Below are positions 1 through 34,580 of a stretch of DNA of 64,000 nucleotides, piece after piece. The DNA is taken from assembly GCA_033239005.1 (NCBI GenBank), contig BSQZ01000071.1:2131352-2195351 (forward strand), written 5' to 3'. This stretch comes from Lamellibrachia satsuma (taxonomy: Eukaryota; Annelida; Polychaeta; Sabellida; Siboglinidae). The notes below the pieces were generated by a model. That model was not told the DNA's origin, made no database searches, and saw only the letters and a program-made list of their open reading frames with translations. The position numbers and the translations under genes were made by a program. Each line of letters begins with the position of its first letter. The stretch's first letter is position 1.

Positions 1-266
1 TAAGGGCTTAAAATTTTCGTGAACATTCAGGGGACCCTGAACTGTCAAAATTAGGGGCAACAATGAAACTTAGGGACCAGCTGGCCGGGATGACAGGTTT
101 CATCTATTAATTACCAAACCTTACACCCTTTCCAAAATACAACAAAATTAGTTTCCTCGCATGAATATGTGCTGACAATTTTCCAGACAATAATCATATG
201 GTGTGTAGTGCGCCAGTGTCGCCATTCAAATGTTTCCTCACATACAATAAACCGTCAAGAACGTAC

Positions 267-3200
267 CCTTTGGCTTCAGCTGCAGCACGAGTTCGCCACA
301 GTTGGATATGTGTACGTCACATGTGGGCCGACTGTTGGTGTCTGTCGGCAGATTCTCTATCATACGCAGGATCGCTTCCCCCGAGATCACTTGCCCAAAC
401 ACACTGTGTACTCTGTCGACCACACCAGCAGTCAGACCAACATAAAACATTACAGCCATCCTCGCTACCAGGGGTCCCTGACTACATCAGTACCTTGGCC
501 TAGCAGATCTACCCTCGCCACCAGGGGCTTCTGATGACATCAGTACCTCGGCCTGGCAGATTAACCTACTGAAATGCCGATTTTTCAGTTGCTGTGTTAA
601 CCATTTGGGATTGCTCACTGGAATCTATGGGGTTCGCATACGGGAACTTAACTTTAATCGATAGTAAGTGGACCAGTCGTCACTGGTCGGACGGGTAATG
701 ATAGGCATTCCTGGAAACACTCAAGTTTTGGGTGCAGGTATACGTTGACCAAATCAGCAAGTGGGACGAAGTACAAATGATTTAGTGAACATTGCGTAGG
801 ATGAACTGACAGATCCACATTTCAGCAGGTTGATCTGCCAGGGGTACTGGAGTGCTACTGGGTAGCGAGGATGAATACAGCGCTAACAAACTCTAATCTT
901 CTGCACAAATCCATAGATCTTTTTGAAATTATATTTCCACCTTAAATCCTCGGTAGCCCTTGCTCTAATGAGGACTCCTGTGCATCCCTGCAGGTTCAAG
1001 ATATCATGTTAAACTATTCTTTTTTTGCACTTATTGAGCATGGTTCATAAATCCTCGGTAGCCCTTGCTCTAATGAGGACTCCTGTGCATCCCTGCAGGT
1101 TCAAGATATCATGTTAAACTATTCTTTTTTTGCACTTATTGAGCATGGTTCATCAAGGATTTTGATGCTTTAGAATTACTATTATTATTACTAACTTTAA
1201 CTGAGTGTGCTACTACCACGTGACAGTCATTATTAATTAAAGTTCCAGGAACGCAAATGAGAAAATGTAAGTGAACTCACCCATCCAAATGAGGGGCTGG
1301 TTTCATCAGTCTACGTTTTGTAGAAGCACGAACCATGAAAGCAGACAACATTTACTGATGCATCGTGGAAAAACAGGTGTGTGCAACAAACATTTACATC
1401 TTATTTTATAACTCAACTGCATTTCCATAGAAAGACTCACGCAAATACCCTGCCTTGTTAACAGAGTAAAACATGATGACGTATTTATATGTCTTGCAAA
1501 GATAACAAGCATTTTCAATGTGACAGTTACGGTGCCACATATTAATCTTTTTCTCATATTTCAGTAAATTTTACATGTTTTCCTTGGTACGTTTTGGCAG
1601 CTTGCAGCCGTCTTCGTGAGATTGACTACCACTAGATGGCAGCATGGCAGTCATTGCACCATCTGCATACAATTACCGCTGTGCCGCTATCTACTAGTAG
1701 TGAATATATAGCAAAGAAAACATGTAAAATTGACCATTAAACGAGAGAAAAATTAACAGATTACAACCAGCCATCTGATGAATCTACTCACAATCATTTA
1801 CGCTGTCATACTAAACTCTTACAGCGACGTCACTGTGAGATGTTGCCAGAGACATATCTACACGTGGAGACAGTAATACTTTGCAGCAGCACCAGTGGGT
1901 GCCACTCCTGAAAGGAACATGGACAGCCAATGATAAACCGCTGACTGTTGAGTAGCGGCAATAACCAACCATCGTTACCTTCACATTATTGTCAGTGGAG
2001 TACATACGAAGTCTGTTTTTGTCTACAAACAGCAAATATAATTATTTTAAACGAATGCAATTCACTGACGCACATTTACCCGGTAGCGCCATGAATAAAC
2101 TGGCTGAAGAGCCAGTTTTAGACCGGCGTGTGGTGCCAGTTATGCACCGGCGCGCAGTGCCAGTTATGTACCGGCGTGTAGTGCCAGTTTTATACCGGAG
2201 TGTAGTACCGGTTATTTACCGGTGCGTAGTGCCGGTTATTTACCGGCCCGTGGTGCCAGTATATAGCAACACGGAGTATCAACTGAAACGCAAAGGTCAA
2301 GGGTCAAATGCGATTAATTCACCACCGAGTGAGTGTCCATATATGGAGTGCATAAGACAAACTATGAAATGCTGCCTTTGTAACTACGATGATTACAACT
2401 TTGAAATGAAACCGGAATACTTACCGCGTGACAAATTAAACATGTTACTCTTAACTGATGAAATGTAGCTAGCTGGTCTTTTACGGGGAGGGACACGCTT
2501 ACATTAGTGCTGCAAAATTTATTGTCTTCTGAATGGTTGTCATCTCACCCAAGATGCCAGATCTCTCAGAACATTTATCTTGCTACTCACATATCTTTCT
2601 TGGCTACTACACCTACTTAAATAGGCTACATCTACTTAAACACTGTTAAGACTAGTCTTCCATTTGAAACTGATAAGCTGCAAACTATTCTCCACATGGA
2701 AACTCTCTCGAGTTACCCGACTCAAGCACCAAGCTATGAACTTCAAATACAATTTCTGTCTGTTATCTTAGCACTTGCTTATTTGCAGGGATTAAATATC
2801 TCTGCCACGATATTCAGGTGTAACAATCCATACGTGCGAGAGCTTCAACACATATGAATCGCGTAATTACACTAACTGCAAAGATGTGGAGAACTCACAT
2901 GAAAAACTGAGATCCGTTGGTGTCTTTGCCACGATTCGCCATCGACAACAAAAAGTCTTTGTCGTGCTTCAACATGAAGTTTTCATCTGCAGCAGATTGA
3001 GTATGATACAGCCATAGTTATAGACAATGATCAAATGCGCCAAGGCATCATGGAAGAAGCAGGTAAAATGTCATGTTGTTGGCTAGTTCTTTTCAGAGAG
3101 GACAAATCTAGACACAATGCCAGAATTGTTTATAGATTATCCCTAATGTTATAATGTGAAGCATGCGTACAACTATGATGATCAGAAATGATCATAAACT

Positions 3201-6200
3201 AGGGACTTACCTGGGAAGACGTGGCCATAGATGGATTCTCCCCCAGTACCATTGCCTGTGAAACAAACAAGCAATCAGCAATGAATTCTAGGGCTTCCAA
3301 AGATTATAAATTATCATTGCATACTATCAGTTTTAGTAAGACCAACACAGTTAGTCAGTCATCTGTCTTGGCACTGTCACATTTTAAACATCATATGAAA
3401 GTTATTGCAACAACCGTCCACTTTCATGTTGTCATGTCAATACTAAATTTCAGACAACATATCTTAACATGGACACTGTTATACACAGGGTTCATACACT
3501 AAGTGAGACATCAAAGTCAATGCTGTTAGACACAGGGTTCATACACTAAGTGAGACATCAAAGTCAATGCTGTTAGACACAGGGTTCATACACTAAGTGA
3601 GACATCAAAGTCAATGCTGTTAGACACAGGGTTCATACACTAAGTGAGACATCAAAGTCAATGCTACCTCAGGACTATTTAAGGCTAGAGAAGAAAAATC
3701 AAGGTTCCAGTTCATAGTTTATTATGGTATGCAACTGCGCAAAACAACCGATATCGGCAGAAAAATGACAGAGTTCACAAAGAATGACAATAACAGAGTT
3801 GTCGTTTTGTCACTTCATGTTATTAATGGCTTTTCCCTATGAGCAAACAAGTTATTTTTGCGCTGCCAATCATGACATGTGCACAGACTTTGCACCCGCC
3901 AATGGCTGCTACTTCGTAATAATTAAATTGCCAAAAAAAATTATTCCAAGCTTTTCAGGACTGCTTGGCAAATTTCAAGGCCTTGAAGTTTGACAAATGG
4001 AATTCAAGGTTTTTCAAAACCTTCAGGGCCATGAATGGACTCTGTAGACAATTCTACAATTACTAGTCACCTTTAGTGAAGTCTCCTCCCTGAATCATGA
4101 AGTCCTTAACCACTCTGTGGAAGGGTGAACCCTTGTAGTGGAGGGGCTTCCCATTTGTAGCACTATCCCCCTTCTCTCCTGAAAAGCAAGATCAACCAAT
4201 GTCAACAGTCGCTGAAATGATCTCCCTGATGCAAACATGAGGCACTCGTATAAGCAGATCACTTTTCATCACTGCACATAACGATACTATTCTATTATCA
4301 AAAGTGATAGCTCAGTGAAAGTTTGTCAATCTTTTTTTCCTTTCAATTCCTGTACACTTTGTTGTCGATTTCCCTGGCAAATGTCATGCATGTCGGTCTT
4401 TTCATGAATAAATTAATAAAATTATGCTTGGCTGGATACCTTTTTTATACAGCTTTAAAAAATATATATACTTTTATGTGTCTACAGCTGTATTTCTTAA
4501 CATTTAGCTGTTATTATTATTAATGTTGCTGAGGCGGCTAATGTGTTTTTTAATTTTTTCCTTCATAACATGCTAGAATATATTTAACTGAATGCAGACA
4601 CCACAAATAAACACCTGGCACTAATGTTGTATTTCGCCAATCCATCCTTTAAAAAAAGTTCTTTTGGAAATCCCCGACTTCTTGGAAATGCTGACGATGT
4701 TTCCGTAGTAATGACCAAGTATGCTTTGAGTAGGCACACTTAGAACCAACATAAATTTGTTCATGAACACGGAACATATCGTCTGGTTAATGTGATTCCA
4801 GTACATTGTAGTACGATACCTACCTAAATTAACTTGTTCTTAATCTTTGGTTAGCTCATTTATTCTGCCTTTGATGCTGTAACTGAACCCGGTAGTAAAT
4901 GGGCCAATAAAATGATCTTGTGCATGTGTAAACAACTGATCATGTGCCCCGACTTGGGGGGTCAATGATATTGTCATACTTGTATGCATGTCATTTATTT
5001 GTTTGGGGGTTTTCTCAAAATTATATACGGCTTTTACAATTACCTATCAAGCACTTTCATCCAAGCAACCAGCATGTCTACATTCACTGCTCACTTCTGC
5101 AGGACATCCTAGACAGCTTCGATCATCTAATCATTCTTATCTACTTTTTGTTCCCAGTGTTAAGACAAATGCAGTTGCAACACTGACTCTGTGGAACTCA
5201 CTCCCTGTTAGTGTTAAGTCTGTAGGAGATATAACAACATTTCGCAGTAAACTAAAAACCCACTTGTTTAAGCTTGCTTATCCTCCATAGCTCCCCAGCG
5301 TACCAATTCAACTGTTTACAACAGGAACTGCTTATCGACTATGAACTGCTTAACCCCTTTTGCTTTGGCATGCTGCCGAGCTTGGGTCTCCTGAAGATTT
5401 TAGCGCAGTAGAAATATTTTATATATTATTATTATTATTATGCTGGAATTTGTTTATATTTAAAATATGTTTTAAAAATCATGAAACATCACCAAATAAA
5501 GTGCTATTAATCTGGAGTATTAATTAGTATTTCAACTACAATTTGTGAAGAAATGATTGGTTTATCAATCTTAAAAAACGTTTTCTGGAACTACTCAACT
5601 GAAGAAAGCATAGAATAGCCACCCCAGCTACCTGAAGCAATCTTCTGGATGCATGGAAGAGTGAAAAACAAGTTCACATACAAAATATTATGATATTCAT
5701 GAAAATGTTCATCAAGTTGGTTAGATGAAAATTGTTACTTCATTGTTACAAAATTAATATATAATGAACACTACACAAACACAGAAAATAAACAAACGTG
5801 ATTAAGTATTATCACAATGTTATTACCAGTGCACAGGGCACGGAAGTTCTCGCACGTCTTCGGGCAGACATCAGAGAAAAGCTCAAATATTACACGACCG
5901 ACTGCAAAAAACACGTTGAACACATGTAGCAACACGACAATCACTGGTGAGTTCATAATTTGTACAGGTTTTGTGTCACTTCAAGTACCCATGAGAGTTC
6001 TAAATATTCACAATGTTACAAAGCTGTGGTCAACTGGTATTATGTTAGTATATATACTATCTTAGTCAACTGTGATTGTAATGATGTAATTAACTACATT
6101 CACAGAACTTTGTAACTAAAATGGTTGTTTAACTTTGTAATTACCATAATCGCTTAATTACTTCACTTCACCAATTTCAAGTGTACAGATTTGTAAAAGT

Positions 6201-6461
6201 GTTTTTCTTATGTCTTTGATATAACTAGCAACAGAACAGTAGTACTGACATTTATGATATAGGTAGCATGATCTGCAATCTCATCACAATGGTGATCTCA
6301 GCTAAGTAAATCCATGTGAATTTACTATGAAGTCCGATACATTCTTCTAAGTATCCCACCTACTCACCCTAGGGTAAGGGTATGACCCATGTCTCACCTT
6401 GTTCTCCTGCTACTTCAACATCAAAGAAACACCTTGGACGATAGCTGCCTTTCACTGTCAT
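267..6461 (-). CDS. PPIG: PPIG/NKTR-type nuclear cyclophilin, 5' part of gene (7 exons, truncated by window edge)
   Basis: Peptidyl-prolyl cis-trans isomerase, probably the N-terminal domain of a nuclear RS-rich cyclophilin acting near splicing factors. Exons (minus strand, in order): 6461-6398, 5901-5827, 4178-4071, 3255-3211, 2986-2899, 1310-1281, 412-267. All junctions are GT-AG and keep frame, giving 185 codons. The ATG at 6461 starts a short leader ahead of RCFFDVEV. Active-site positions by cyclophilin A comparison: R68, F73, M74, Q76 ([12 protein letters not shown]), A114, F126, L135 and H139 are kept. The cyclophilin A Trp121 position is His134, as known for PPIG, NKTR and Cyp40. [15 protein letters not shown] and [15 protein letters not shown] favour PPIG/NKTR over Cyp40. 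The domain ends near CGEL, then LQLKPKG at a donor (GTACGT). The RS-rich tail would lie left of position 1 and is not seen, so PPIG versus NKTR is unsettled. Confidence 0.88.
440..872. mobile_element. Foldback/MITE-like element, copy A
   Basis: At 520-565 a segment containing CCTGGCAGATTAACCT and TGAAATGC is matched in inverted orientation at about 815-850 (ATTTCAGCAGGTTGATCTGCC), about 250 bp away. To the left are two ~54-bp units with CTACCAGGGGTC/CCACCAGGGGCT. The same sequences, reverse complemented, make up the array at 28231-28655, so this is a member of a dispersed family with inverted ends and expandable internal units. Target-site duplications were not resolved. Confidence 0.5.
943..1152. 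repeat. 105-bp direct tandem duplication
   Basis: Two nearly identical copies (943-1047 and 1048-1152), each containing TAAATCCTCGGTAGCCC and a run of T followed by GCACTTATTGAGC. They lie in the last visible intron of the cyclophilin gene. Near-identity points to a recent duplication or an assembly duplication. Confidence 0.9.
2055..2468 (+). other. Unassigned ORF of 137 codons carrying the 24-bp array
   Basis: The first ATG in this frame is at 2055, and the frame runs to a TAG at 2466-2468. It has a short leader, about six VVPVMYRR-type repeats, then a non-repetitive tail with Cys-rich [18 protein letters not shown]. No family is recognised. It is intronic and antisense to the cyclophilin gene. 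An open frame over a minisatellite with a period divisible by three is expected by chance, so coding status is doubtful; the open non-repeat tail of about 65 codons is the only point in its favour. Confidence 0.2.
2109..2262 (+). repeat. 24-bp minisatellite, about 6.4 copies, inside an open frame
   Basis: Degenerate 24-bp units containing GTGCCAGTTATGTACCGG. The unit is a multiple of three, so the plus-strand frame stays open and reads as eight-residue repeats of the type VVPVMYRR. The array lies in the cyclophilin intron between exons 5 and 6, antisense to the gene. Confidence 0.85.
3484..3665. repeat. 47-bp tandem repeat, about 3.9 copies
   Basis: Almost identical 47-bp units containing CACAGGGTTCATACACTAAG and TGAGACATCAAAGTC. 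Located in the intron between cyclophilin exons 3 and 4. Confidence 0.92.
4988..5440 (+). mobile_element. 5'-truncated LINE fragment (ORF2 C-terminus and 3' UTR)
   Basis: An open frame to 5290 reads near its end [12 protein letters not shown], then [18 protein letters not shown] and stop. This is the usual C-terminal signature of CR1/L2-like non-LTR retrotransposon polyproteins (LWNSLP, FK..LKTHLF). A related 3' piece lies in the opposite orientation at 53450-53800. It is in a cyclophilin intron, with no reverse transcriptase left. Confidence 0.7.
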
Positions 6462-7747
6462 CTTTTATGCCTGAAAATGCACAACATATAAAAATAGTTA
6501 TTTTATACTGCACTGTTTAAAATAGTACATTGTGGTAAAACAATACTTGTAAAATCATAGGTAAAATTACATATTTTGCTTCAAATAGTTAAAATGGGCT
6601 TATACTGTTTAAATGCCTGTACGACATAATTGGAAAAAATCATGTGTCAACTGATTTGCGAGAGCCGGTGTGATTTTTGAAGCGGTGACCAATTGGCGAG
6701 TGCCACGACTGAAAGGCGCTGCACTCGTCATGACCTATCAAAGCTCAAGTCAGGATTGGCACGAATCAATACGTTGTAGTGTCTAGACATGTCGCTCATA
6801 TAGACTTTTTATGTTCGACACTGTCATACAACAGAATTTAAAAAAATCACATTTGTGGGCTGATCTGGAAAAACTTTACGAAGTATGGAGGCCCTGGGTC
6901 AAAATTTCTAAAAAGCTGTAGCAGAAGTTACAACAGTGGAATTATTTTGTTTTCTACATCATCGCAAAGATAATAATTATGCCGACACATCTCCTGCTGG
7001 AAGTATGCAGACATTTTGAATACTTAAATTAGGGGAGTTAGACTTAGAGTTTGTCTGTGTTTCAAGTAATTGGAGTTCGTGTTTCAAGTTATTAGAATTT
7101 GTGTGTTTATCAAAAGGGTCTATACATAGCATTACAAATGCCAGCTACATTACTGTAACATTGTATCTACCCAGAAAGCCACTGCTTTGTGAAAGACTTG
7201 CTACATTGTAGCAACAGTGCTGTGTTTTTAATCAACATGTTCCTCAGTTCAGTATGCATTGACATTGTGCATGCACTGACATTTATGCAAGGTTACTACA
7301 CATACTACGTTATAAAGGCGACATTCATCTAGGTGGACCCAAATTCTAGACAAGTGCCGTATTCGTAATCGGACAAAAATATTTTAATAGTAATCGATTA
7401 TATTTGTAATGTAATCGCTACATCTCTGCTGGGCCACTGCTGCCCAATTCAACATTTGCTACGAATTGGAAATTGTACATGGTTTCTGTTACTGAATTTT
7501 TATACACTTTATACTTATCCGGTACGGCTCATCTAGGCTACTAGCCTGTTAGCCGACCATCACGTATGTTTGTGCACATGGGAGGGAAGTTCGTGTTTTG
7601 CCCGTACTGGTAGGCACACCAGTAGTACTTGTCAAGTTAGTTTTGAAGATGTTTAGAGATGGAGCTCATACCAGTCTCCCGTCTCCGACAGTGTTCCATC
7701 AATTTACAATTCTGTGTCTTCTTTGAACAGCTGTACTGGATAAGTAT
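6462..7747. other. 5' flank of the cyclophilin gene
   Basis: The stretch directly upstream of the cyclophilin ATG should hold its 5' UTR and promoter. No TATA box, tandem array or open frame stood out. It is AT-rich with a slightly GC-richer patch around 6655-6780. Confidence 0.3.
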
Positions 7748-10220
7748 AGGTATTAGGTAATCTTGCATAAATGGGGCCCTTATTATTACAGCATTGTGTT
7801 TCACTCTTACCTTGCTTTATCTATCCCAAGACGTTCATTATATCATACTACATCATTTTAGGTACCAAAATGGCACGATTGTAAAATATTAACACACAAA
7901 GGGGTCATATCAATATTTATTAAAAACAACAAAGTAATATTTAATTTGCACTGCATGGCACGAAATAGATAATGGAAATATTCTGAAAAATTTTCACATG
8001 AAAAACATTATTTGTAGAGCACTACCAGTCACTTTTAAAATAATATTTAAGATAATTAGAAGTGGATTTTTTATCGTTAAAATAACCAGTGAATAATTGA
8101 TCTTAAGTTTTCCAGGGCTTGTAGGGCTTCATATTTGAAAACAACAGGCGATAAATTTAGGCGAGCGATAAATCGCTCGCCTAAATATGCCAAATTAATT
8201 TAGGCGAGCGATTTGTTAGTTGTTTTTGTTTACCGTGTGGTGGCGCCACCATTTCCCATTCAAATTCTGTCGTTGTCGCCATTAAAATTTTAATTGGTGC
8301 TTGTTGGCGCTGACTTTTGTACAAAGAAATAAATGTTCACTTTAGTAAAGCCCATACATTCTGATTGCAATTGGTGAAACGGTTTTGAATTGCAACATGT
8401 CACCGATTACCATAGGACGTAGCCTGGGCAAAGCCGGTGGCAGCGTAATGTTCTGGTGCCACGACACGCTACCGGTTTCGTGTGGGACTTCGTCTAGCCT
8501 TAGGCGGTTTGAAAATTGCAATTGAAATTCACAAATACGCCACGTATAAAATTACATGTATAGTCATAACTCATAAATGCAGCTTAGTAGGCAACACCAA
8601 TATAAACTGGTGTGAAATGGCATGCTTCCATTGCATCACAATGCCAAACGCACAACTCAAACTCTGTGCGCAAAAATATGAATTTGTCATCCGCACATGA
8701 AACAGTGAATCAATGTTAAATGGTACAGGAGATGTGCGTCATGAATTTATGTGTTCAGAGCGGTTGAAAGACGGAGTGGAACAAATGCTAAAATTATCGT
8801 TTTCAATATCTGATCAACTTTTACACTCCGTGTCAACTCATATAAATTTTCGTTAGTTCAGATCCAGGTTATTATTTTCGATTCCAATTACAGCGTAGTC
8901 GGTCAATCGGATCGTAGCACATTATTGTTGATCCCTTAACTATTCCATAACTGGTACACGTATACATGTATTTTATTCAGTTCGACATACAACATTATGT
9001 GACACATAATACAAATCGACGTTAGTCCACTCATTTGATAATTTTTATAAACTGCATGGCCAGTATAGCTTCGATGGCGTTCTTGCAATCTTGGTGCAGC
9101 GGGCTACGATCGCCATCGCCGGTGATGGATAATATGTGAACTCCGAATATTGGAGCCCGAACACTGATTTATAAAGAGGAGAGACTTTCCTAGTGAATCT
9201 AATACTCAAGAAAGTACTTGTCAAGACGAACACTTGCAGGCAGCGAGCGATTTTAACAATTGACGCGAGCGATAAATCGCTCCCTAGATTATTGATTTGC
9301 GCGATCGATAGGGAGCCAGAGCGATCGCTCGCCTCATATATGAAGCCCTGGTGTAGCGGTAGACATAGCTAATCCAGTAGGTGTCAGGGTCATTCTCCAG
9401 AAAAGTTGAGCAAACTGTTATGAAATGGTAATGTTTTACTTGCAAAAATGAAAACACATTTTAACTTGTTAACACATTAACGGTTTTTACCAGTAATGGC
9501 ATATATAGTTTACTTTTGGCTATATATATAATTATATATGCTACATATGACTTCGATTTAAATAATGTTTTATATAGGTAAATCTAACATACATAATTCA
9601 TAATTGTTGACATGTTTATTCTGCTTATCTGGTGTATGGATATATATGTACACACTACATATATTTTTGTATATGAATGATGTACATAAATATTACGGTT
9701 ATCATATCAATTTATGTTTAGCCTCAATTAACCATCACTATAGCTAGCAATCAAAGTAGCCTTATGGTGTTTTTGAAAAAATTAACTTGTAATTATCTTA
9801 AATATTATTTTTAAATGCCTGTTTGTGCTCTACAAATAATGTGTTTCACGTGAAAATTGTTCGGAATATTTCCACTTCGTGCTACGCAGAGCAAATTACA
9901 TATTACTTCGTTTTTAATAATATTATATGACCCCTTTGTGCGTTGACTCGCCTTCGCGATTCTGATGCAATTGTAGTATAATTAGTCCTCGTTGTATAAA
10001 CACACCATATTGAGAACGAATGAAAACACGGCAAACACTGCTGTTCGTAGCAATTCAGATCGTTAAAACTGCCTGAAAAGACAATATTTGACAATCATGT
10101 GCCATTTGGGCACCTGAAATGATGTAATATGATATAATGAATGGCTTGGAATATATAAAGCGAGGTAAGAGTGAAACACAAAGCTGTAATAATAAGGGCC
10201 CTGTTTATGCAAGATTATAT

Positions 10221-10222
<2 letters not shown>
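7748..10222. mobile_element. Large inverted-repeat (foldback) structure in the divergent intergenic region
   Basis: The left arm (about 7748-8060) reappears reverse complemented as the right arm (about 9775-10222). Shared marks include GGGCCCTTATTATTACAGC, GTGTTTCACTCTTACC, ACAAAGGGGTCATAT and TTATTTGTAGAGCAC. The right arm has roughly 115 bp more than the left between about 9955 and 10080, so one arm has lost or gained sequence. The ~1.7 kb between the arms holds a second foldback element. This is either a long-TIR transposon or two inverted copies of one repeat. Confidence 0.75.
8106..9355. mobile_element. Nested foldback element with hAT-like CAGGGCTT ends
   Basis: Left end CAGGGCTTGTAGGGCTTCAT and right end ATATATGAAGCCCTGG are inverted matches over CAGGGCTTCATAT. 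Inside each end lie runs of GGCGAGCGAT/ATCGCTCGCC. At 8153-8184 there is a perfect hairpin with 15-bp arms (ATTTAGGCGAGCGAT) and an AA loop. The interior has short open frames only. A CAGGG-type terminus is suggestive of hAT, but no clear 8-bp target duplication was found. Confidence 0.5.
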
Positions 10223-10253
<31 letters not shown>

Positions 10254-10272
10254 ATATATATATAATATATAT
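10208..10272. repeat. AT microsatellite
   Basis: Near-pure TA dinucleotide tract with short interruptions, at the outer edge of the right arm of the large inverted repeat. Confidence 0.9.
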
Positions 10273-11245
10273 CTAAAGAAGTTTCGACCCTGTCTATTTG
10301 TACATCTATCTTTCTTGAGTTTTTTGCTGCGGCCACTTGTATTTGTTTGCGTTTCAAGTTCGAGTGGCATATGGTCCGCTGTGTAAAGCCTAGCCCGGGC
10401 CTATGCCATGGCTACGCACATATTTGTATGTTTCGATCATATCACCGTGCCCGGCGATAAATAGACCTAACAGTTTTATGACGAAATTGAGATAGGCCCG
10501 GATTCTAGATAATCCCAAACGGGCCTTAGTTTTATAGGCACTAACATCTAGTTTTACGAAAAGAGGAATACGAGTCGGATCCAGGGCGCAGGTCCAGGAG
10601 CTACGTCGCTTACGCCAGGCCCAGGGCAGGGCTAATCGTGCGACCCAAGCTTAGAGTTATTTTAGCTGTAGCTCACCACTTATTATTAATTAACTTCTCG
10701 GGGAACTATGGTACTACCCGCACAACAACCATTTACTGAGTATGTTGTATAATTACCGTTCAGGCTGGAAAATCGCCACAAAAACAACCCCACGGACACA
10801 TTGCATCAAAATGGCGACGGTTAAAGTTGGATATTTGCTCAGCAGACGTGTCACCTGGTGAATAAACTGGAACTAATTTCAAGAAACGTTGCGTCGCTGC
10901 AGATGGAAGCTCGTAAACAATCAATGAAATTCGATGCGAACAATAATTTTTAGTGCAGTGTTGCAATAATTTCTTCTTCTTTTTCTATCGAAGGTTATTC
11001 TTATGGAGGCCCTGCCTTGAAATATTCCAAGATTGTTTGTTAGACGGTTCCAACCACGGGCAACTGAGGCTAACGAACGAAAGGAACACAACAGTGGCGT
11101 CACATGGCGGGTGACAACCAGCCAATTCACTAATTGGGAATCCCCGAGCCATCGAATGACGTCATTGCCGTAAAGTTCCCCCCCGCCTACTACGATTGCC
11201 AAAAATGTAAATACGGTGTCAGGTGGCGCTGTCAGGAGGGATAAA

Positions 11246-33580
<22,335 letters not shown>

Positions 33581-34120
33581 CCTGGAAGAGCAGTTAAACT
33601 CATTGTTATGGGTCATTAAGTTATTGTGACGATATGGCTTCTTTTGTGCTTGTAGGATGCTTGAGAAGAAACAATGTGATTTCAGCAATGTTTGCTGCTG
33701 TATTTTGATGGGATTGTACAGGAATGTATAGTATGCTTTATAGATTGTGTTTTTTCTACGGTCTTGACTTTACAGTTGTGGTCGACAAAATTATATTTCA
33801 CACAATTTACTCATAAACTAACATAGGACATGCAAGAATTGTGGTGTCACAATAAGTTATTTATTTACTCCAGTGAGTGATTTTTTGTGACATACAGAAA
33901 GGACAGTTTATCATCCTCTCTGGATGTCTACATCTGCTACTCTAGGAATTAGGAAAGTTGGCTGATATTTACAAAATGACTAGGCTGATCTTTAGGCATG
34001 CTTAGACTAATTGCTCCAATCGCAGGCTTTAGCTTCTTGAATCAACCAATAATTACTAGTACGCGCCTGCTTATAAGGGATGATTTAAAAATACTAATAT
34101 ATGACAGTAAAAGAAATTGA
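33581..34120 (+). other. TMEM245: TMEM245 proximal 3' UTR region
   Basis: Follows the TAA at 33578. Unique AT-rich sequence, no array. AATAAA at 34923-34928, or AATAAA at 36862-36867 followed by GT-rich TTGTTTCTTGTGTG, could be the polyadenylation signal; the latter has the better downstream context but would give a 3.3-kb UTR crossing repeats. Confidence 0.35.
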
Positions 34121-34124
34121 TGTT

Positions 34125-34580
34125 TAATCTCAGACGCCCTCCCCATGCAATGAAACTTTTAATTACATTCTCCTGTGGATACCCATGAACATTTCCATGT
34201 TGTTCATGCTATGACCATTACGCATGTTCATGATATGACCATTACACATATTCATGATATGACCATTACACATGTTCATGATATGACCATTACACATGTT
34301 CATGATATGACCATTACACATGTTCATGATATGATCATTAGATGTGTTCATAATATGACCATTACACGTGTTCATGATATGACCATTAGACAGGTTCATA
34401 TTCAGCTGTCATAACAAAGCTGCTGCTTGTGCTCAAAGTCAGCACCCGCTTGAACAGTTATCGGAAAATAAACAAATAGTTTTGGGAAATGCATCAATGT
34501 ATGTTGAACAAAACAGTTGCTACCCCCACCCCCAACAAAGCCAATTTCATGTAGTGTCATGCAATGATATTTTTAGATCG
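34125..34580 (+). mobile_element. Dispersed element family D, copy 2, with 24-bp array
   Basis: Flanks TAATCTCAGACGCCC and, after the array, GTGCTCAAAGTCAGCA, AACAAAACAGTTGC and TCATGTAGTGTC match family D. The middle (34178-34400) is about nine units of CATGATATGACCATTACACA plus TGTT. The expanded segment differs from that of copy 1. Confidence 0.65.

Noticed and set aside
11216..11245. GTG start for TMEM245
   Set aside because: The in-frame ATG at 11246 in the context AAAATGG is the normal eukaryotic start; the upstream codons are 5' UTR.
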